From positions 124,001 through 188,000 of the forward strand of contig NW_025776225.1 of NCBI RefSeq assembly GCF_021130785.1: a stretch of DNA of 64,000 bases. Reading direction: 5' to 3'. Below the pieces are notes generated by a model. The model saw nothing but the letters and a program-made list of their open reading frames with translations, did not search any database and was not told where the DNA came from. The DNA is from Homalodisca vitripennis (lineage: Eukaryota > Arthropoda > Insecta > Hemiptera > Cicadellidae). Below are positions 25,561 through 35,267 of this stretch, in pieces (within the stretch, counting starts at the first letter, position 1; each line of letters starts with the position of its first letter). Position numbers and translations under genes: made by a program.

Positions 25561-26324
25561 GGAGGGGTAAAGTCAAGTTTTTGTTCTAGGCGTTAGTGTC
25601 ATAGTGTGTGTGCAAGTTTTGTTGTTTGAGGTTTTTTTAGATTTTATAATCTTTTAGGTTTCCTACTCAGTTCTTATTTGAATATTGGTACCCAAAGTAG
25701 AGTAACCTCAACAAAGCTTACCGGTATTAAACCTTTTTGTAAAATATAGCGATGGGGAATGTCCGAAATACTATTATGGTATCAAACCTTCCACTGTTAA
25801 CAGTAAACGTTATATAAATTAGTTTTCTAAGAATACATAAAAGCTATTAAGTACAGATGAAAGGACACCGATACCATATAACTTACATGTTTATAATACT
25901 GTACAAATCAGGGGTGAAGAGAAAGAGTTTGGAATTCATGTATGCTTTGTTTATATTAGCTATGTATGCCATAATTTGCGGAAAATAAAGAATAAATACT
26001 TATTTAAAAGTAAGAATAAGAAAAATTCAATTTATATTCGTCTGCACCATGTTCTTTTACAATAATTTAAATTTAGTTTTACATCATTACAGTACTTCTT
26101 ATCCTGGATTTTACCTTGTACGAGTGATTAATTTTATTTTGAAACATTTTTTATTTGGTATTGTTGAGAACACCCAGTTGGTCGATTCCCAAAACTAAGC
26201 ACACAAATAGAAATACTTACATATTTTACTTTTCGTATAATATTATAAAAAGAATATTGTCAGAACACAGCAGATCGAGTCCGCTCTACAGAAATGTAGA
26301 TAAAAAAAAGTGGATGTCAGGATC
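25561..26324. other. Gene-free AT-rich DNA
   Basis: No supported feature. Confidence 0.45.
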
Positions 26325-27245
26325 CTGGGTGAGCTCCGGTCTCTTTACAATGGCACCGTCTCCTGAAATTTAGTATTCAATCTAACTTTGACAGTAAACA
26401 CACACGTTCATGAAATAGCTCTTGCGTATGAGCTGCGGTCTCTTTACAATGGCACCGGTCTCCTGAATTTAGTATTCAATCTAACTTTGACAGTAAACAC
26501 ACGTTTCATTAAATAGCTCTTGCGTATGAGCTGCGGTCTCTTTACAATGGCACCGGTCTCCTGAATTTAGTATTCAATCTAACTTTGACAGTAAAACACA
26601 CGTTCATGAAATAGCTCTTGCGTATGAGCTGCGGTCTCTTTACAATGGCACTGGTCTCCTGAATTTAGTATTCAATCTAACTTTGACAGTAAACACACGT
26701 TCATTAAATAGCTCTTGCGTATGAGCTGCGGTCTCTTTACAATGGCACCGGTCTCCTGAATTTAGTATTCAATCTAACTTTGACAGTAAACACACGTTCA
26801 TTAAATAGCTCTTGCGTATGAGCTGCGGTCTCTTTACAATGGCACTGGTCTCCCGAATTTACTATTCAATTTAACTTTGGCAGTAAACACACGTTCATGA
26901 AATAGCTCTTGCGTATGAGCTGCGGTCTCTTTACAATGACACTGGTCTCCTGAATTTACGATTCAATCTGACTTTGGCAGTAAACACACGTTCGTTAAAT
27001 AGCTCTTGCGTATGAACTGCGGTCTCTTCACAGTGGCACTGGCCTCCTCAATTTTACAATTCCAATCTGTTTTTGGCAGCAAACACACGTTCAATAAATA
27101 GCTCTTGCGTATGAACTGCGGTCTCTTTACAATGGCACTGGTCTCCTGAATTTACGATTCAATCTAGCTTTGGCAAACAAACACACGATCATTAAAATAA
27201 GACTTGCGTATGAGCTGCGGTCTCTCTTTACAATGGCCCCGGCCT
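26325..27245. repeat. ~98-bp tandem array, ~10 copies
   Basis: GAGCTGCGGTCTCTTTACAATGGCA-type units start at about 26329, 26431, 26529, 26627, 26724, 26821, 26918, 27015, 27114 and 27213 (97-99 bp apart after the first). Middle copies are almost identical, while the right-hand copies drift. Most units contain GGTCTC twice. There are no unique spacers between units, so this is a satellite-like array. Confidence 0.9.
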
Positions 27246-27399
27246 TGAAACGTGTATTTTAAAAACTTTTTTGATTTTTGTTGTAGGTGTTTTATTATTT
27301 TAGACTTTAAAGTGGTTATTGACTTTATAAGACTGTTTAGGCTTGTCTGTGAGATCATGAGAAAAAGTCGCTTTGCTTGGGAACAGCCGTTGTCTCTGT

Positions 27400-27870
27400 G
27401 TTGCATATATACTCTAGCGCGTCTAATAAGAAACATTGGAAAATACGAGCGTGTTCGAAGGTTATTTTGATATTAGCCAGCCGTCACGATTGCCATTGGC
27501 TAGTCCCTCTGGTCAGTCGTAGGTGGTTAGTAGACGAAGTGAAGACGTATTGTGACCTATATTCCGTAGTTTAGTTTTTAATGATTAGTGTGTTTGTATG
27601 GTTTTTGTATTACGTGCATGTCTTTAGTGTTAGTGAAGTTGACAACAACATGTAGGTTGTGATTCCTGACTTAGGCGTGCCACAACGCTTTAGTAAGATT
27701 TGTTTATTTTTAAACCTAGTTTGTAATTATGTGTTAGGTTAGTTCTTTACCTGAAGAAGAGATCAGATTGCAGATCTCGAAACGTAGTGTTACTGTTTTC
27801 TTGTTTCACTGAACGATGGCAAATGTCCGGAGGAAAAATCCTGTTTCCTTCAATAATATGAACATCATCA
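27400..27870 (+). repeat. Dispersed repeat, family C copy 2
   Basis: GATCAGATTGCAGATCTCGAAACG plus AGTGTTAC at about 27763-27800 is the inverse-oriented partner of 1990-2050. Both copies place an ATTACGTKCATG word about 150 bp upstream. The CCTGAAGAAGAG..CTCGAAACG arrangement is an imperfect inverted repeat. Confidence 0.5.
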
Positions 27871-28107
27871 ATTATTGTTAAAGATATAATGAAAGACGTA
27901 CAAAATGAGTGTTGTTAGTGTGCGTGTTTTTGCGATATCTACTTAACTTCTAAGAAATTGGGAATAGGAGAAGAAGAAAGGTATCATTATATTTTATTTT
28001 TAATCAACTCTAGATTTGTGACGTCTGCTTTTCAGCTGAAAGCGTTTGTACCACTAACGCTTGACCTCGAATCTCATTTTATTGAAACATGTGAGAGGGC
28101 GTTTGTG

Positions 28108-28195
28108 TTGACCTTGGTTTGCTCACGCTGTGAACAATGACCTTGCTTTGCTCAACACCACAATGACCTTGGTTTGCTCACGCCGTGTGCGACAA
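28108..28195. repeat. Short tandem repeat with three TGACCTTG words
   Basis: Three units of about 27-29 bp start TGACCTTGGTTTGCTCA at 28109, 28138 and about 28164. Each carries TGACCTTG (CAAGGTCA on the other strand), the half-site bound by FTZ-F1/ERR-type nuclear receptors. Binding is conjecture. Confidence 0.6.
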
Positions 28196-29194
28196 TGAAA
28201 TCAACTGTAAAAAACACTTAATTCTGTATTACAAATGAACACTATTTTCACACAATGTTTTTTATCACAGTTTAGAATGTCTAACACAAATTCACAATCT
28301 TCTTGTAATGTCTTTCTTCGAATCATAAATATAATAGAAACTTATTAAATATGAAGGACAACGCCCAGTGGAACACTTCACTTCACTTTTAACAAAGAAA
28401 CACAGAACATCACACAATCTTCTTACTTCATAAGGTCCATTTCTTCTTTCTTCAACTTGCAAATACATTAGAATCTTCTAAATGATGATATATCTTGTTA
28501 AATTTCGTTAAAATAGAGGAGGATCACACATGGCTAGCTATAACGTGGCCAACGCCCAGCAAGAGATGAAGACAAGATGTAGTGTTACCAACATGTTAAA
28601 ATGAAATTTCTCAATTTCCCTAGAACTGTTATAGTTTCCAATGTATATTAAATAAGTGAATATCAAATTTCTTTCAAACCTTGTTGCTAAAAAACTACTC
28701 AAAACCGATATTAATGAAATTTGGTACACATATAGTAAATACTTAACTCTTTCGACTTAACTTATCCATAAGGGTAAAATCATCCCCTATTTCTTAATAT
28801 TCATAAAAAAAGTATAAAAAATTATCAGAAAAATTCTGAAACTTCAAAACAAGCGAGTTCAACTTAAAATTTCTTGAAAATAACAAAATGTTCAAAATCT
28901 ACCCCAATCATCCTTATCATTATACTCTTATATCTAGAGAACTATTGCAGCTTTTTTGATGAAAATTTGGTATATAGGATCAGTAAATATTAAAGTATTT
29001 TTTAAAATCACCACTTCCGGTCCATGACTTTGAAATAGTTTTTTTCCTAATATCATCCCTATTTTTCAAAATTTTTTAATGCAATTTAAAACGAAATACT
29101 TTTATCAATGTCTTTAACAATTTCTGTAAAGTTTTTTAAAAAATTATCCGTTTGAATAATAGTGAAAATAACGCGATTTTTACTGAATTTTCCT
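28196..29194. other. AT-rich DNA left of the viral cluster
   Basis: No coding is recognisable. Two diverged copies of an AACTACT..ACCGATATTAATGAAATTTGGTA-like stretch occur at about 28690-28740 and 28940-28990. This may be a decayed end of the inserted element, but I see no matching inverted copy on the right side. Confidence 0.35.
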
Positions 29195-30293
29195 CTAATA
29201 TCGTTCTTAAATCACATCATAGGCTAAAAATTTCTCTCACAAACCACAACCACATAACAAATCGCGTTTGTAACAGCTTTTTTTTAAAATCCATATTGAT
29301 AACTATAATCGTTCTTTGAACCGAAAACATTTGTCAAACTCTTTTGTTGTATCAATGACATAAATAGGTCTATTCGCTAAAAATTCTTTAGGATTGTAAT
29401 AACATTTCCTTATTATTACAGTTAAAACTTTCTTAAAATCTTGATAAATCTGATACATGATTCTGAAAAGACCTCCTGAAATGTTAAATTTTGTAATTCA
29501 TCTGGATAATAAGAACCGTTCAATTTTTACTCTGATATTTTTTACATCCAAAACTATCAAACTTTGAAGGATTTTTTTTCTTGATTATTCTGTCTATCTG
29601 TTTGAAAACCTATGATAACGAACTTAGGATTGAAGATATTTTCTATAAATATTTGTAATATCGAACGAATAAGTTGTTCCCGGAAATACCTTTTTTTTGT
29701 TCAATACATTGCCAATCTAGAAAATTAAACATAATGTTTTTAACTTTTTGTAATTTCATCAATCAATCTAATTTTACTCGTGGTTTTATAATCATATCAT
29801 TGGAACTCTAATAAAAAAATCTGTAATTGTTATTTTTCCATCAACAGGCATAACATTTCCAGTTGCAGTCTTCAGAATCACATCATCGTCTTCTGCCTCT
29901 ATAAAACTTAGATAAAATCCTCCTTTATAGATGGGAAATAGTAACATTTTCAAAAAATCCAAATAGTTTCTTTAATTGTCCTTAATTGGCCACAGTTTTC
30001 GACTTCTTCTATCAATTTATTGTGTTTTCTTACTTCAATCTTAGAAAATAAAAACTGTATAAAATTATCGATTAATCTAAACATTATCAGTTCCAAGATA
30101 TGCTTGACCATCTTGTTCTGTTAAAGTTCCAGAAATATAAAAACTGGAAGTTAGACGAGCAAAAATTATCTCCAAAATCAATATTAAACTCAGTTCTTTT
30201 ATTCGGTTCATTCAAATGTTGTTTACTAATTGGATAGAAATTTTTAAACTCCGCCCTTTCAATATCACTAGCATACTTTTTGTAGTCCGCCAT
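29195..30293 (-). pseudogene. Polinton major capsid protein (broken)
   Basis: The start at 30293 opens with MADYKKYASDIERAEF. Going left, and in changing frames, come segments typical of this capsid family in invertebrate Polintons. These are a YISGTLT/YLGTDNV-type segment, FLFSKIEVRKHN, KGGFYLSF, GKITITDFFIRVP, a VIIGFQTDR segment near 29620, an LNGSYYP segment near 29520, and YYNPKEFLANRPIYVID near 29370. The trace fades near 29195. The protein would form the double-jelly-roll capsomer of the virion. At least seven frame changes interrupt it, mostly small indels. The start lies in the shared AATAAATGG context. Identification rests on remembered family patterns, not an alignment. Confidence 0.7.
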
Positions 30294-30311
30294 TTATTAA
30301 GAAAAAATTTA
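30291..30311 (-). promoter_or_regulatory. Shared start-site motif, capsid gene
   Basis: On minus: AAATTTTTTCTTAATAAATGG, with the start codon inside TAAATGG. The same arrangement precedes most genes of the cluster. Confidence 0.5.
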
Positions 30312-30428
30312 GAAATTTTTAAACCATGTATAAGAAAGATATCATTTTTTTTCCATCGATCTAATGTACGTTTTTTATAAGAAAAGATATAAATTTTAGT
30401 AAAATAATTAAAAAGATTAGAGTCATTT

Positions 30429-30833
30429 TTAATGATCTACTTCGTCATATTCGGGATTCTCTTCCTTAAAGTTTGCAATTTCGGCCACATATTTCAATAA
30501 AATTTGCACAGGATAGTAACCACTATCTATAATATTATTCCAATCAACTGTATCTTTATTTTCATCCAAAAACTTTATACTCAAGTGTTGATAGAGACAA
30601 AGAACAGACATATGATCTTTTAATTGATAATGTATATTTTCTTGAATGAAACTCTGATGATAAAGTTTGATATTTAGCAATGTTATACCAATTCAATTTG
30701 TTTACGTATAATCTCATCATATCTTCGGATAATTCATATTTTTGAGAAATATCATCCCAATGTTTCTTTTTTCAAATGTCTTTCATGTTGCATTATTAAA
30801 AAAGATCGAAAGCACTGTAATGTTCCGCCACAT
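30429..30833 (-). CDS. Unknown Polinton-cluster protein, W-I repeat-like
   Basis: Unrecognised gene between the zinc ribbon and the capsid gene. The C-terminal 83 residues are one open frame (30680-30429). The upstream part continues in another frame with an ELSEDMMRLYVNKLNW segment. The spacing of LSED.., NW.NI and DWNNI-like pieces recalls the short LSE/W-I repeats of some large DNA virus proteins, a loose resemblance only. The minus-strand ATG at 30833 follows the motif AAATTTTTTCTTAATAAAT. Breaks near 30785 and 30650 split the gene. The C-terminus is acidic (EENPEYDEVDH). No function assigned. Confidence 0.5.
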
Positions 30834-30859
30834 CTATTTATTAAGAAAAAATTTCAAAA

Positions 30860-31005
30860 TCAAGTTTTTATAAATTGGCTCTTTTTAGTGTTACATTCAG
30901 CACATTTTCCAGAAACCCTTTTAACTCCATTGATGTTTGCGTAATATTTTGTATCATTTGTTTAAGAGTTTTTGCCTTACACCTCACACAGTATATGAAC
31001 GCCAT
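30860..31005 (-). CDS. DUF5679-type zinc-ribbon small protein (frameshifted)
   Basis: A ~48-residue protein with two Cys pairs. The N-terminal half starts MAFIYCVRCKAKT and gives CxxC; the C-terminal half, in another frame, has GKCAECNTKKSQFIK and gives the second CxxC. This pattern (YCV-C, then C-C-TKKS-FIK) is that of the DUF5679 family found in large DNA viruses and Polinton-type elements. One frame change lies between the halves near 30925. The gene starts immediately after the stop of the preceding gene (stop 31008-31006, start 31005), showing tight packing. The role is unknown; zinc binding is inferred from the cysteines. Confidence 0.65.
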
Positions 31006-31023
31006 TTATAAAGGAGAAATTTT
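31003..31023 (-). promoter_or_regulatory. Shared start-site motif, zinc-ribbon gene
   Basis: On minus: AAATTTCTCCTTTATAAATGG, overlapping the stop of the upstream gene. Confidence 0.45.
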
Positions 31024-31910
31024 GTCATCATAACCATCTAATCCATTAAATCTGTTATCAATATTTTCAAAAGTTTTATTAACATCTTCTTTTAAATTTA
31101 TTAAAGTTTTCTTCTAGTTTATTTACCTTATCGAGTTTATTCATCTATTCCTTCAAGTAATTCACCACTACTTTTTATTTTATCACGAACATTATCTTGA
31201 TATGTATGAAAATCTTCCTGAATTTTTCGAACTAGTTCTTTTAACTTTATCTTCATATGTATGAAAACTTTGCGCAATTTCTCTCAAACTGCTCATTTAA
31301 CAGAATCTGTAAATGAATTAATATTGCTCAAATTGTATAACTTTTTCAGCAATTTCACCAACATCGTCTACTGATCTTTTATTTCTGGCTTCTAACTTGT
31401 CATAGACTTCTAACTTGTCATAGAATTTCTGTTGTAAAATCTTTAACATGTTGTTTATGATTCTCATAATTTTGTTTTAGTTCATCAAACATTTTAATAT
31501 GATCTTCGAGAATTGAATCATTACAACAACATCAAACGGATATAAATTCCCTTACTAACGCTGCTAAGTCTTTTTCCTTTAAAATCTAAGGCATTTTTAA
31601 GATTCGGATCATGTATATCAACAATTTTGATGTTTTCTGATAATTTTAGAGGTTTCAAAATTTGTTCTTTAACAACAACATCATGTTTGTCAATACCAGG
31701 TCGAACACCGACAATTCTTTTTTTATTATCCAAACTTACATAATTCTTTTCAACTTTGATCGCTTCAGTAATTTTATCAGCTTTTTCGATATGAGACATT
31801 AAATTGGTAAATAATTTTTTTACACCATCATCATCAACTTCTTTTTCCAATGTTTTTATTTTATCAGCAACTTCATTTGATCTCATGAAAATTTGCAAGT
31901 TTGTTATCAT
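31006..31910 (-). pseudogene. Coiled-coil/fibre-like protein segment (broken)
   Basis: A long heptad-rich stretch just after the protease. The first open part (31910-31521) has charged heptads, then DNKKRIVGVRPGIDKHDVVV. This resembles the shaft motif of phage and virus fibres (K-R-I-x-x-V-x-x-P/G-x-D-x-x-D-x-V). The rest, in changing frames down to the stop at 31006, is again Lys/Glu/Asn-rich with a pattern suiting a trimeric coiled coil. No separate start codon with the shared motif is seen. It may be a C-terminal extension of the protease frame (frames cross at 31873-31910) or a separate fibre gene. Attachment function is only inferred. Confidence 0.45.
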
Positions 31911-32490
31911 ATTCTGCTTTAAAATCTGGCAATCTCGACAGCAAACATATCTGAATCTGGAAGGTTTTTTGTAATAAATTTTCTAACTTGTTATCAAACT
32001 CATTTCTCAAACTATCAAAATTGAAACTATTATCTACATTTTGAATAATTTCTGTTTTAATTTGTGTGTCCAAATACGTCAAAAAATATTTTTTGAATCC
32101 ATATTTATTAAGTAATAATTTGTTAACAACTTCTTTAAAATCTTTACTATTACTCAGTTCATTCAAAACGAAAACACATAAATGACCACAAATTGGGGGA
32201 TCTTTATAATCTTGAATCTGAGAATCATTGTAGTAGACGCTTGATTTTTTCAAATATTTAATCAATTCTATAGGTTGTTTGTCCTCAATTCTTCCATACG
32301 AATCAAAATAACATGCATTCTTATCATTTTTATAATAACAAATCCAATGCGTTCCACTTCCCATAATCGAGTCTAAATTCACAATTCCACATTCAAATTT
32401 CTTAACTTTTTCAGGTAATGTATCTCTCATGAAGATTCCTCTAAAATGTTTAATATTTTTGCAGATTTATTCCAATTCCCCGAATGTTAA
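31873..32490 (-). CDS. Adenain-like cysteine protease (C5/C48 type)
   Basis: The 185-residue open frame from 32430 shows the catalytic triad in family order. GTHW gives His at about residue 28, YFDSYG gives Asp at about 44, and CGHLC gives the Cys near residue 83, after a region holding the expected Gln. Such proteases mature capsid proteins in adenoviruses and Polintons. Family-like text (an FRGIF segment) runs upstream of the Met at 32430 in the same frame, so the true start is probably near 32490, where no ATG survives. The active-site part is intact in one frame. After residue ~110 it runs into heptad-rich sequence that overlaps the next frame by 38 bp. Confidence 0.8.
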
Positions 32491-32943
32491 AGGTTTAATT
32501 TTTTTTCAATGTATGATTTCACGTAATTCAAAGTTTTTTCATCTAATCCAGATCCTGTAACATCTTCCAACTCTTTTTCTAACCAATTTAAAATGTTTCG
32601 AACAATAGGTATCACGTCTTTTTTAACGATTTGAGCAGCTTTTACGAACATAAGGAACAACATTTTTAACTACTGGAATATTTTCTCCAAAATCTAATAA
32701 GTCTTTCAAAAGTCCACCATTTTTAAGTTCTTTCAACTGATTATAAGAAAATTCTATTCTGGTTCCTTTATTGTTTTTCTTATGTTTTTCGAGTTTATTG
32801 TATTGTCTATTTGTTAAAAATATCTTATATTCGCCATTTTTTAGTTGATCTATTTTAAATTGAATACTAACGGGTATTTTTTACTTAAAAGCGGATTTTA
32901 TTTTTTCTTTCTGATTTTTGCTGAAATTTACGTTCACCTCCAT
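32491..32943 (-). pseudogene. pX/core-like small basic virion protein (broken)
   Basis: Starts MEVNVNFSKNQKEKIKSAFK at 32943, then an in-frame stop. Family-like text then continues (KIFLTNRQYNKLEK, EFSYNQLKELKNGGLLKDLL). Small Polinton proteins with repeated SKNQ/LTNRQ/YNQL-type units followed by GG and a hydrophobic stretch have been compared to adenovirus core/minor proteins. Here the NGGLLKDLLDFG segment marks that position. A second frame change near 32655 leads to a C-terminal part with VTGSGLDEKTLNYVKSY, which may instead be the protease N-terminus. Lys-rich composition suits a DNA- or capsid-interior role. The function is inferred. Confidence 0.5.
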
Positions 32944-32960
32944 TTATATAGTTAAAATTT
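32941..32960 (-). promoter_or_regulatory. Shared start-site motif, pX-like gene
   Basis: On minus: AAATTTTAACTATATAAATG followed by G. It overlaps the end of the upstream virion gene (stop 32954-32952). Confidence 0.45.
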
Positions 32961-34268
32961 CAAGTTCTCTTCGATTCCCATTCCTAGTTTTCTCTTCAAA
33001 AACATTATTCCAGCTGTTGGAAGCGCAACAAATCTTTCACCTAAACTAGCATCTTTTTGATAAAAATCTATCCATTGCCTTATCTTGCAAAACTTTATCT
33101 GCTATATGTCTGGAATTTGTGTCTCTATGTTTTGCATAAAAAATATCGTGTTCCATTGCAGCTTGATCTAATTTATTCACACCAGGATCTCCTCTTTTAG
33201 TCTTTTTTCGAGTTTTGTGCCAGGCCCCAGATACTGATAAGTTGGTACGTGTAATTCAAAAGGTAAATTGTTGATATAAAATCATTCAAAAGTCCGCTAC
33301 CCTCAATTATAGATGAACTTATTGCCGGCAAAATTCGTTTTAAATATTTAATTCCATCAGTTTTTTTTAATCACCTCATCAAGTTTGTTCGAAATAAAAT
33401 CTTTAATCGCTTTCTTTTCGTTCAAAAAATTGTTGTTTCCAGCCTTTTCTTGAGCATAAATATAATTAATAATTCCATCGAGTTTTGTCAAATCGTCGAT
33501 ATATCTGTATTCAATCTTTTTATCACTGTATTTTCTTACACCTGATCCTTCGATTCGTTTTTCCCAAATTGGTTTAATTAATTTCATATATTTTTTACCT
33601 CTACTTGACTTAGGCTTCTTAGTAGATGGATCATTATTTTTGTAAATTGAGTCAGATTCCCGTAAAATTTCTGTATACTTTTTCAAATCTTCTTCAGAAT
33701 ATAAATTATCTTTTGGAGCATCATTGTATACTAATAATCTCCATAAACCTTGAGTTCCTTCATATGTTTTTTCATTAATAATAATGATATCATTATGTTC
33801 AAAAATTCACGGGCAAATTTCCAATCATAAAAATGTTCTTTTTTTTATCCCAATACAAACCAAATTTATCATCTTTTATTCTAGGAATGAATTTTCTACC
33901 AATTGGACCAACTATTATATCCATTATTCTAGGACTTATTGGTTCAACTATTGTAGATTCTTCAATGATTCGAGGTGTTGAAGATGGTAATTTTGGCAAT
34001 TCAAACTCTTCTACTTCAGATTCTGGAATTGAAATATCAGCAAATTGTCGTACAACTGGAACTAAATTCATCAAATTTTTGATTATCACTTAAAATGTTT
34101 TCAATTTTACCTTCAACATTTTTAATTGCAGAAGTTACAGGTTGATTAATTTTTTTGAATAAATTCTTGTTCTTTTTCATCAATTCGAATCTGTTCTTTA
34201 AATTCTTTGATTAATTTCTTTTCGATTTGATCAAGTTTTTTCGCTTCTTCAGAAGTTACGTTCACCAT
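32952..34268 (-). pseudogene. Large virion protein with PLA2-like C-terminal domain (broken)
   Basis: Begins MVNVTSEEAKKLDQ at 34268 with a Lys/Glu-rich N-terminus. A central part (frame 34089-33799, then 33686-33357) shows GTQGLWRLL, STKKPKSSRGKKY, GSGVRKYSDKKIEYRYIDD and EKAGNNNF. This pattern is shared by a Polinton-associated family that I associate, from memory, with DUF8207. The C-terminal part has YLGPGTKLEKRL, then GDPGVNKLDQAAMEHDIFYA. This matches the Ca-loop (GPG) and catalytic His-Asp (HD) of parvovirus VP1-type phospholipase A2 domains, used for membrane escape during entry. Frame changes lie near 34150, 34075, 33805, 33265, 33205 and 33065. Substitution-type stops are not evident. 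Confidence 0.65.
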
Positions 34269-34287
34269 TTAATTAGAAAAATTTTGA
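34266..34287 (-). promoter_or_regulatory. Shared start-site motif, large virion gene
   Basis: On minus: CAAAATTTTTCTAATTAAATG followed by G. It adjoins a short-unit tandem repeat on its upstream side. Confidence 0.45.
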
Positions 34288-34480
34288 AACGTGAACGTGG
34301 AACGTAAAACGTGAACGTGGAACGTAAAAACGTGAACGTGGAACGTAAAAACGTGGAACGTAAAAACGTGAACGTGGAACGTAAAACGTGAACGTGGAAC
34401 GTAAAAACGTGAACGTGGAACGTGAACGTGAAACGTGAACGTGAACGTGAAACGTGGAACGTGGAACGTAAAAAAACGTG
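34288..34480. repeat. GTGAACGTGGAACGTAAAA short tandem array
   Basis: Dense copies of AACGTG/GAACGT words with a dominant ~20-22 bp unit, degrading to 6-12 bp units near 34430-34470. It sits in the gap between the packaging ATPase and the large virion gene. The AT-rich cluster has nothing else like it. Confidence 0.85.
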
Positions 34481-34622
34481 AACAGATTTACCGTTTTTAA
34501 GTTGTTTTCATAATGTAAAAAAAAAATTTAAGATAATGTAAAAATAATTGTAACAAATATTTTATCAAGTAGATTTGTCAGACCACTGAGCAGCATTTAT
34601 ATTAGAAAATTTATTCAAATAT

Positions 34623-35254
34623 TTACCATTTTTTAGGCTTCAAAGTTAGATTAATAGTTAAAAATCCATAGTCTTCTTTCCAAATTTTATCACATAATTC
34701 ATTAAAGTGGTTAAAACTCATATCACATCCCACATAATTGTTGTAAATCTTTCTCGAATAGTGATTGTCTTGCTTAAAAACACACAACATAATCAGATTA
34801 TTTCTAATAACTTGTTTATCAACCTTTGAAAAGCATTGGGAAAGATAGATACAAGATATGTTTTTGTGACGAGACATTAAGAAATATTCCTTAATAACGT
34901 CCTGATTTTCCAAAATACAATCATCAAAAACGATTAACGAATTGGGTTTACATTCGCTTAACGGAACTATGTCCTCAGAAGCAATATAAAAATGTGATAT
35001 TTTTTTTGTTTAAGTTCTTCTCAATATTTTTGAATCTTTGTTGTAATTTTTTGTATGCGTCTTGTTCTAAAGATTTACTAAAAACATACAAATTGGAATA
35101 AGGAATCAAACCTATTGTAGATAAAATTCAATAATAAAGTTGTTTTTCCACATCCACTTGAACCAACAATTAACAATCTGATTGGTTGATCTTTCTTATT
35201 TTCTTCAAACGTTTGAAGTTTTATCTGATCTTTTTGCTTTAAAAATTTCTCCAT
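34623..35254 (-). pseudogene. A32/FtsK-HerA packaging ATPase (frameshifted)
   Basis: Starts MEKFLKQKDQIKLQ at 35254. A Walker A motif, GSSGCGKT, lies about 35-42 residues in (near 35150), and a Walker B, SLIVFDDC, near 34930. The last 96 residues are open (34913-34623) with SRHKNISCIYLSQCF and a downstream RNN, matching the sensor/arginine region of viral A32-type packaging ATPases. The length of ~210 residues is typical of Polinton ATPases. The product would pump the genome into the capsid. Frame changes near 35125 and 35000 interrupt it, but both nucleotide-binding motifs are intact. Confidence 0.75.
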
Positions 35255-35267
35255 TTAAATAGCGAAA
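35252..35267. promoter_or_regulatory. Divergent start region, ATPase and penton candidate
   Basis: The two divergent start codons (minus at 35254, plus at 35268) are separated by only 13 bp. The shared stretch contains the palindrome ATTTAAAT. On minus the ATPase start reads TTTAAATGG, the same core as in other genes of the cluster. Confidence 0.5.

Noticed and set aside
26325..27245. CRISPR-like array
   Set aside because: Repeats are ~98 bp and directly adjacent, with no unique spacers, in eukaryotic DNA; it is a tandem satellite.
28538..28729. Left-hand viral gene
   Set aside because: The 63-codon minus frame shows no Polinton family pattern; capsid similarity already fades at about 29195.
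30860..34268. Programmed ribosomal frameshifting as the cause of all breaks
   Set aside because: Too many shifts, in varied directions and at different sites; random indels or assembly errors are simpler.
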